From positions 1 to 20,896 of the forward strand of contig JAGLBK010000018.1 of NCBI GenBank assembly GCA_018260275.1: a stretch of 20,896 bases of DNA, read 5' to 3'. This document shows, piece by piece, positions 16,822 to 20,896 of this stretch. Every line of letters begins with the position of its first letter. Position 1 is the first letter of the stretch. The position numbers were made by a program, and so were the translations under genes. The DNA is from Deinococcus sp. (GTDB lineage: Bacteria > Deinococcota > Deinococci > Deinococcales > Deinococcaceae). Under the pieces are notes generated by a model. The model saw only the letters and a list, made by a program, of their open reading frames with translations. It had not been told where the DNA came from and made no database searches.

Positions 16822-18006
16822 GTGAATACCGCTGCTCTGAAACCCGCCAATCTCTTTTCGATGACGCGTGAGGCGGTGCTTGCCTTCGGGCAGGACAAAG
16901 CCCCGCGCCTGTCGGCGGCCATTGCCTATTACGCCATGTTCAGTATCGCGCCGCTGTTGCTGTTTGCTGTGGCAATTGCCGGACGCTTTCTGACCGACCA
17001 GACTGTGCTCGACCAGCTGTTCGGGCCGGGCGGCATGATTTCCCAGAACCTGGGAGAAAAGACCGCCGGTTACCTCAAAAGTATTGTGCCCGACACCGCT
17101 ACCCTGGCCAAAGGCACCGTGACGGCCAGTGTGGTCGGCTTTGTGACCCTGTTCATGGGGGCCACCGGGTTGTTCGTGCAATTGCAGGACGCCCTGAACA
17201 GCATGTGGGGTGCGGACCCGGCCCCGCCACAGGGCATGGCCGCCGTCGCCAAGACCCGCGTGACCTCGTTTTTGCTGATTCTGGCTATCGGACTGGTGCT
17301 GCTGATTTTCCTGGGCCTCAACACCTACCTGTCGGCCATCGCGCAGCACCTCGGGGACCGCTTCGGGGTCGGGGCGTTCGCGGTGCGCTTTTTGACCTTC
17401 GTGCTGTCCACCTTTTTCCTGACCTGGGTGTTCGCGGCCATCTTCAAGTTCCTGCCGTCGGTCAAGCTGGAATGGTCCGAAGTGATCGTCGGCGGCGCGA
17501 TTACTGCCCTGCTGTTTACCATCGGTCAGCTGCTCATTGGTATCTACTTTGGGCGGGCCGCGCCCGGCAGCGCTTTCGGTGCGGCGGGCACACTGGTGGC
17601 GCTGCTGCTCTGGATCTATTACAGCGCCATGATCTTTTTCTTTGGCGCCGAAGTGACCTGGGTGTACTCGCAGAAATTCGGGACGCACGCCGGGGGTGCG
17701 GGCAATGCCGCCAAGAAAGCCGCGCTGAACGCCGCCGGGGCCAAAATCGACATGACCCCCAGCCAGCAGGAGCTGGAAGCCGTCGCCAACGCCCAGAAGC
17801 CCGTCAAGGATTCGCGTGGCCGGGTGCTGGGCGTGCCCACTCCGCAGCTGCCGCGTGTGCTGCCGCAGGTGCCGACCCGCGCCGAGGGCCGGGTGCTGCC
17901 TAGCGTACCGGGGGCGCTGTGGGCGGCCTTCAGCGCCGTTATGGCGATTCCAGCCGTCATCGTCTTACGGGTGCTCGGTCTGACCGGGGGAACGCGCAAA
18001 AAGTAA
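16822..18006 (+). CDS. YihY/BrkB-family inner membrane protein
   Basis: A 394-residue polytopic membrane protein. The family signature is visible: DKAPRLSAAIAYYAMFSIAPLLLFAVAIAG (about 31-60), then LFMGATGLFVQLQDALNSMWG, AKTRVTSFLLILAIGLVLLIFLGLN, VRFLTFVLSTFFLTWVFAAIFKFLPSVKLEWSEVIVGGAITALLFTIGQLLIGIYFGRAAPGSAFGAAGTLVALLLWIYYSAMIFFFGAEVTW: six membrane segments in all. A C-terminal tail (about 295-394) is soluble, Pro/Ala-rich, and ends with a further hydrophobic stretch WAAFSAVMAIPAVIVLRVLGL, which is longer than the usual family end. The family was once called RNase BN by mistake; its role is unknown, perhaps transport or envelope. GTG 16822 is supported by the TAGACT box. It ends at a strong terminator. 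Confidence 0.9.
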   Translation: MNTAALKPANLFSMTREAVLAFGQDKAPRLSAAIAYYAMFSIAPLLLFAVAIAGRFLTDQTVLDQLFGPGGMISQNLGEKTAGYLKSIVPDTATLAKGTVTASVVGFVTLFMGATGLFVQLQDALNSMWGADPAPPQGMAAVAKTRVTSFLLILAIGLVLLIFLGLNTYLSAIAQHLGDRFGVGAFAVRFLTFVLSTFFLTWVFAAIFKFLPSVKLEWSEVIVGGAITALLFTIGQLLIGIYFGRAAPGSAFGAAGTLVALLLWIYYSAMIFFFGAEVTWVYSQKFGTHAGGAGNAAKKAALNAAGAKIDMTPSQQELEAVANAQKPVKDSRGRVLGVPTPQLPRVLPQVPTRAEGRVLPSVPGALWAAFSAVMAIPAVIVLRVLGLTGGTRKK

Positions 18007-18021
18007 ACCTAGCCGGGACAG

Positions 18022-18058
18022 GGGAGAGCTTCTGATAGTGGAAACTCTCCCTTTTTTT
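18022..18058 (+). terminator. Strong intrinsic terminator after the YihY-family gene
   Basis: GGGAGAG (18022-18028) pairs with CTCTCCC (18045-18051), followed at once by T7 (18052-18058). Outer GGGACA/TGTCCC arms (about 18014-18019 and 18061-18067) can pair as well. It lies between convergent genes. Confidence 0.85.
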
Positions 18059-18093
18059 GTTGTCCCTGCCGGTTGCATATGACTTCGCGGCGT

Positions 18094-19203
18094 TCAGTCC
18101 ATGTGCAGGAAATCGAGAATCGCCTGGGCAATTCCACTGGCAATTCTGGCGCGGTAAGCCGGTGTGGCCAGCAGGGGGCCTTCGCGCTGGCTGCTGCCAA
18201 ACCCAATCTCGGTCAGGATGGCGGCGGTACGGGGGTCACGGATCACATAAAAGGCGTCGGTGTGTACGCCCCGGTTGGCCGCGCCTGTGGTGGCGAGCAG
18301 GCTGTGCTGCACCTTCTGGGCCAGCTGTCTGGAAAAGGCGACCTTGGCCTGCGCCAGAATGTCCCCGAGCATGCTCTGGGCTTTGTTGGCGGCCTTGCGG
18401 GTCAGGTTGCGCCCCACCGACCCCCCGCCGTTTTCGGCCACCGCCAGGCTGCGGTTGCTGCCCGAAATAGGCTGCCCGAAATAATAGGTCTCGATGCCCT
18501 CGGCCCCGGCAGAGTCGCCCGCGTTCACATGAATGCTGATGTAGGCGGCCACCTTGTCGGTTTTGGCGAGATTCGAGCGCATATCGAGGTCAGTGGCCTT
18601 GTCCGCGCTCAGGTGGTGGTCCGTGTCGCGGGTCATGACCACATCCACCCCTTTGGCCCGCAGCAGGTCGCGCACCCGCAGCCCGACGTCGAGGGTCACG
18701 TCTTCTTCCCGGACCCACGGGCTGACCATGCCCGGATCGATGCCGCCGTGTCCGGGGTCGATCACCACACGGGGCCGGGCCGCCGCGTGGCTGCTGGCCG
18801 ACCGGATCACGGCCCTCTGCTGCCGAGGAGTGCTCTTTATCTGGGCCGCCGCCTGCTGGCGCGGCACGTCGATGATCAGGCGGGCGGGTTCTTTCCCGGT
18901 GGCAGCCAGCACCTTCGCGGTGGCCTTGCGGTAGCCGGGCGCCAGGGCCACGGTCACGGTCTTGCCCTTCACGGCGTAGGCGCTGACCCCCGCGGCGTGC
19001 AACTGGCCACGCTCCGGCTGGAGGCTCACGCCTACTTTGACCGTTACATGCTGCCCGCCCAGACTGGTCGAGATGGCCGCCGCTCTGGGCAGCGGGAACA
19101 CGACGCGCGTAAAGCCGTCATGAACCCCCACGCGGGGCGCGGCCAGAGCCGCCGGGGAGAGCAGCGATAGAGCGAGGCAGACGAACAGGGCAGCAGACTT
19201 CAC
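18094..19203 (-). CDS. amiC: Secreted N-acetylmuramoyl-L-alanine amidase (Amidase_3, AmiC-like)
   Basis: Zinc enzyme that cuts the bond between muramic acid and the stem peptide, used in cell separation and peptidoglycan turnover. The 369-residue precursor has a signal peptide (1-22, cleavage near ALAA-P), an N-terminal beta-rich AMIN-like domain (about 24-115, GFTRVVFPL and ARLIIDVPRQ), a linker, and the Amidase_3 domain (145-369). Zinc and catalytic residues are H152 in VVIDPGHGG, a Glu in REEDV (166/167), H225 in YISIHVNA, and E332 in ILTEIGFGS. The inserted segment at about 239-293 is the regulatory helix region found in AmiC-type enzymes. The start GTG 19203 has TAGACT 9 bases upstream and AAGAAG as a weak ribosome site. 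Confidence 0.92.
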   Translation of the reverse strand: MKSAALFVCLALSLLSPAALAAPRVGVHDGFTRVVFPLPRAAAISTSLGGQHVTVKVGVSLQPERGQLHAAGVSAYAVKGKTVTVALAPGYRKATAKVLAATGKEPARLIIDVPRQQAAAQIKSTPRQQRAVIRSASSHAAARPRVVIDPGHGGIDPGMVSPWVREEDVTLDVGLRVRDLLRAKGVDVVMTRDTDHHLSADKATDLDMRSNLAKTDKVAAYISIHVNAGDSAGAEGIETYYFGQPISGSNRSLAVAENGGGSVGRNLTRKAANKAQSMLGDILAQAKVAFSRQLAQKVQHSLLATTGAANRGVHTDAFYVIRDPRTAAILTEIGFGSSQREGPLLATPAYRARIASGIAQAILDFLHMD

Positions 19204-19212
19204 AACTTCTTA

Positions 19213-19218
19213 AGTCTA
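19213..19218 (-). promoter_or_regulatory. -10 box TAGACT for the amidase
   Basis: Minus-strand TAGACT with a 9-base spacer (TAAGAAGTT) before GTG 19203. The AAGAAG in the spacer may serve as a weak ribosome site if transcription starts early. Confidence 0.45.
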
Positions 19219-19540
19219 GATCAAGTGCCGGGGCTTTGCCGGGGGACTCCCCGGTGGGGCAGGGCTTCCGCAAAGTCGGTTCAATTTTGAACTCGGTGTA
19301 AATACTAATGGATGCCCCAGAGAAAAATCCCGATTTCATCAGGAACCAAGTTTCATTCAAGCGGCAGGATTTCTGTTTATCCCGTAATACTGGTTACCTG
19401 TTATTCGTTTTTGGGACTTTGCGGTTGCCCTGCCGGTGGGGGCAACGGGTGGGCAGCGGCCAAGTTGAAACGGGGGCAAGCTGAAACGAGTCTGACGCGG
19501 GCGCTCACGTCCAGCACAACTCGGAGGGCCGGAGCGGGGG
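19219..19540. other. Divergent intergenic region with an inverted repeat, no gene supported
   Basis: Separates the amidase and the LptA-like gene. It holds G/C-rich self-complementary runs (CCGGGG...CCCCGG, about 19228-19252), the inverted repeat GTTCAA-TT-TTGAAC (19279-19292), and an AT-rich stretch TGTAAATACTAATGG (19298-19312). Short frames starting at 19308 (58 codons) and 19312 exist but have no recognisable domain or ribosome site. Probably regulatory. Confidence 0.45.
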
Positions 19541-19546
19541 TAGGCT
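19541..19546 (+). promoter_or_regulatory. -10 box TAGGCT for the LptA-like gene
   Basis: TAGGCT with an 8-base spacer before ATG 19555. The same hexamer and the same 8-base spacing precede purB at 20251. Confidence 0.55.
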
Positions 19547-19554
19547 GGGCCGAT

Positions 19555-20202
19555 ATGAAGCCCAACCGTCTTTTTCCCCTGCTGGCCTCGCTGACCCTGG
19601 CGTGGCTGCCCGGTCAGGCCCAGGCCCTGAGCTTCGGCGGCCTGACCGTGACCCCGCGCGGCTCACAGAACCTGAACCTGGAAACCGGGGCCACCGACCT
19701 GCCCACGGGTGGCACCGCCACCGATACCAAAAGCGGAATGGTGCTCAGCGGCGCGAAAATGCAGCTGAAGCCGGGCGATTCCCTGGTGGCCCAGAACGCC
19801 ACCCTCAAGACCAAGCAGGGCGGCGTCCTGAAGGCCAGTAACGTGGTCTACGACCTCAAAAGCGGCACCGTCAGCGCCAGCGGCGACGTGAGCTACACCG
19901 ACGCCCGTGTCAGGAATCTGAGTGCGGCCAGCATCGTGCTGTACGTCAAGACCGGCTTTGTGGTGGCTTCCGGCGGCGTGAAGGCCAGCAGCCCCGACCT
20001 CAGCGGCGCGGCCCTGATCTTCGACCCGAGCACCATGCGCTCAGTTCTAACCGGGCCGTTTACGCTCAACACGCGCTACGGGCACCCGAAAGGCGCCGCT
20101 GGCACCAGGATTTTGCTCACTTTCGGCGGCAGTAACCTGACCAGCGCCGACACCAGCCCCAACCCGGACGATCTGGCCCGCTTCACGCCCTATCTGAAGT
20201 AA
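19555..20202 (+). CDS. LptA/OstA-like exported protein
   Basis: A 215-residue exported protein of the OstA/LptA beta-jellyroll type. In LPS-making bacteria LptA bridges the periplasm and carries lipopolysaccharide. ATG 19555 starts a clean signal peptide (1-24, LFPLLASLTLAWLPGQAQA), and the TAGGCT box supports it; the longer open frame from 19312 is rejected. The mature part has the family's repeating pattern: SGAKMQLKPGDSLVAQNATLKTKQGGVLKASNVVYDLKSGTVSASGDVSY, then VRNLSAASIVLYVKTGFVVASGGVKASSPDLSG. The alternating 'A-x-G-x-V' strands are plain. Deinococci lack classical LPS, so the cargo would be another envelope lipid; that is inference. It stands alone, between the amidase and purB. Confidence 0.75.
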   Translation: MKPNRLFPLLASLTLAWLPGQAQALSFGGLTVTPRGSQNLNLETGATDLPTGGTATDTKSGMVLSGAKMQLKPGDSLVAQNATLKTKQGGVLKASNVVYDLKSGTVSASGDVSYTDARVRNLSAASIVLYVKTGFVVASGGVKASSPDLSGAALIFDPSTMRSVLTGPFTLNTRYGHPKGAAGTRILLTFGGSNLTSADTSPNPDDLARFTPYLK

Positions 20203-20250
20203 TACGGCCTCAAATAGCTTGCACTTCAAATACCCGCGTCGGCCTTGGGA

Positions 20251-20256
20251 TAGGCT
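20251..20256 (+). promoter_or_regulatory. -10 box TAGGCT for purB
   Basis: TAGGCT with an 8-base spacer before ATG 20265, and no Shine-Dalgarno; the leaderless type. No convincing -35 at 17 bases. Confidence 0.55.
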
Positions 20257-20264
20257 GCGGGACG

Positions 20265-20896
20265 ATGATTGACCGTTACCTGACCCCCGAAATGAAGGCC
20301 CTCTGGAGCGAGGCCAGCAAGTACCGCGCCTGGCTGCGGGTGGAACTGGCGGCCATGGACGCCCAGTCGCACCACGGCGAGGTGCCCCGCGCGGCCTACG
20401 ACGCCCTGGTCGCCAAGACGCAGGCCGACCCCATCGACGAAGCTTTTGCCCTGAAGGTGGCCGAAATCGAGGCCGTGACCCGCCACGACATCGTGGCTTT
20501 TACCCGCGCCCTGACTGAGCGCTACGGCGAGGAGGCCCGCTTCATTCACCACGGCCTGACCAGCACCGACGTGGTGGACACTGCCCAGAACCTGCTGCTC
20601 GACGAGGCGCTGCGGATCATCCTGACGGACGTGAAGGCTTTGCGTGAGGTGTGCCGCGCCCAGGCGGTGGCCTACAAGCACACGCCGACGGTGGGCCGCA
20701 CCCACGGTATTCACGCTGAGCCGATGACTTTCGGCCTCAAGTTCCTGAACTGGATGACCGCGCTGGACCGCGACACCGAGCGCCTCAGTGCCGCGCGTGG
20801 CCGCGTGCAGGTCGTGATGCTCTCGGGGTCGGTGGGCACCTACGCGCACGTTTCGCCGCAGATCGAGGAAGAAGTGGCCGCCGCGTGGGGCTGGCG
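20265..20896 (+). CDS. purB: Adenylosuccinate lyase, N-terminal part (3' end outside window)
   Basis: PurB acts twice in purine synthesis, splitting SAICAR and adenylosuccinate with release of fumarate. From ATG 20265 the window holds 210 codons. The N-terminus IDRYLTPEMKALWSEASKYRAWLRVELAAMDA is typical of bacterial PurB. HDIVAFTRALTERYGEEARFIHHGLTSTDVVDTAQ (about 67-103) carries the conserved HxGxTSxDxxDT motif, and VGRTHGIHAEPMTFGLKF (about 144-161) contains the catalytic-base His region (TxHGxxAxPxTFG). LSGSVGTYAH follows. The catalytic-serine loop lies beyond the window. The start fits the TAGGCT box at 8-base spacing. Identification is firm. Confidence 0.95.
   Translation, partial: MIDRYLTPEMKALWSEASKYRAWLRVELAAMDAQSHHGEVPRAAYDALVAKTQADPIDEAFALKVAEIEAVTRHDIVAFTRALTERYGEEARFIHHGLTSTDVVDTAQNLLLDEALRIILTDVKALREVCRAQAVAYKHTPTVGRTHGIHAEPMTFGLKFLNWMTALDRDTERLSAARGRVQVVMLSGSVGTYAHVSPQIEEEVAAAWGW

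Noticed and set aside
16807..17688. 293-codon minus-strand frame opposite the YihY-family gene
   Set aside because: His/Gln/Gly-rich shadow translation; the plus-strand product has clear membrane segments and family signature.
19308..19484. 58-codon frame starting MDAPEKNPDF, and the frame from 19312 running into the LptA-like gene
   Set aside because: No ribosome site, no recognisable domain, and the signal peptide at 19555 with its -10 box marks the true start of the downstream gene.

Overview
The window is about 66% GC over most of its length and looks like a chromosomal segment from the genus Deinococcus. Pointers are an HU protein with the Lys/Ala-rich N-terminal extension seen in deinococci, several Deinococcus-style secreted or membrane proteins without clear function, and many genes with no Shine-Dalgarno but a TANNNT -10 box only 5-9 bases before the start codon. 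That spacing is the signature of leaderless transcripts described in Deinococcus. The genus is an inference from these traits, not from a database search.

Layout. Positions 1-2736 (+ strand) hold the end of metK, an M29 aminopeptidase, a FlaR-like P-loop nucleotide kinase and an unrecognised protein. A small KTSC-domain gene converges on the last of these. From 3039 to about 4250 lies a disturbed stretch: a glycolipid-binding-domain gene that has lost its start codon (ATA where ATG is expected) and its 3' half, then a low-GC segment with a 13-bp inverted repeat and an orphan SMI1/KNR4 (SUKH) gene.

Positions 4381-10415 (- strand) form a long co-directional block: plsY-like acyltransferase, a large TPR membrane protein (start and stop overlapping as GTGA), clpS, a short VbhA-like Fic antitoxin frame, fic, and clpA. 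The striking point is that a Fic toxin/antitoxin pair sits between the N-degron adaptor ClpS and its unfoldase ClpA. The antitoxin frame appears to need a -1 shift at an A6 tract, or a late TTG start, to be made.

Positions 10558-12203 (+) hold a ThiF/MoeB-type E1-like enzyme, HU, and a small unknown protein. Positions 12293-16429 (-) hold an unknown protein, a secreted PsbP/MOG1-like protein, signal peptidase I, malic enzyme and a FlK-like thioesterase. A 392-base gap without a gene follows. Positions 16822-18006 (+) hold a YihY/BrkB membrane protein that ends at a strong terminator and converges with a secreted N-acetylmuramoyl-L-alanine amidase (18094-19203, -). After a 351-base divergent gap come an LptA/OstA-like secreted protein and the start of purB, which runs off the window.

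Most genes are housekeeping (SAM synthesis, proteolysis, envelope lipid and peptidoglycan work, protein export, central carbon, purines). The accessory signal is concentrated at 3039-4250 and 6619-7311.
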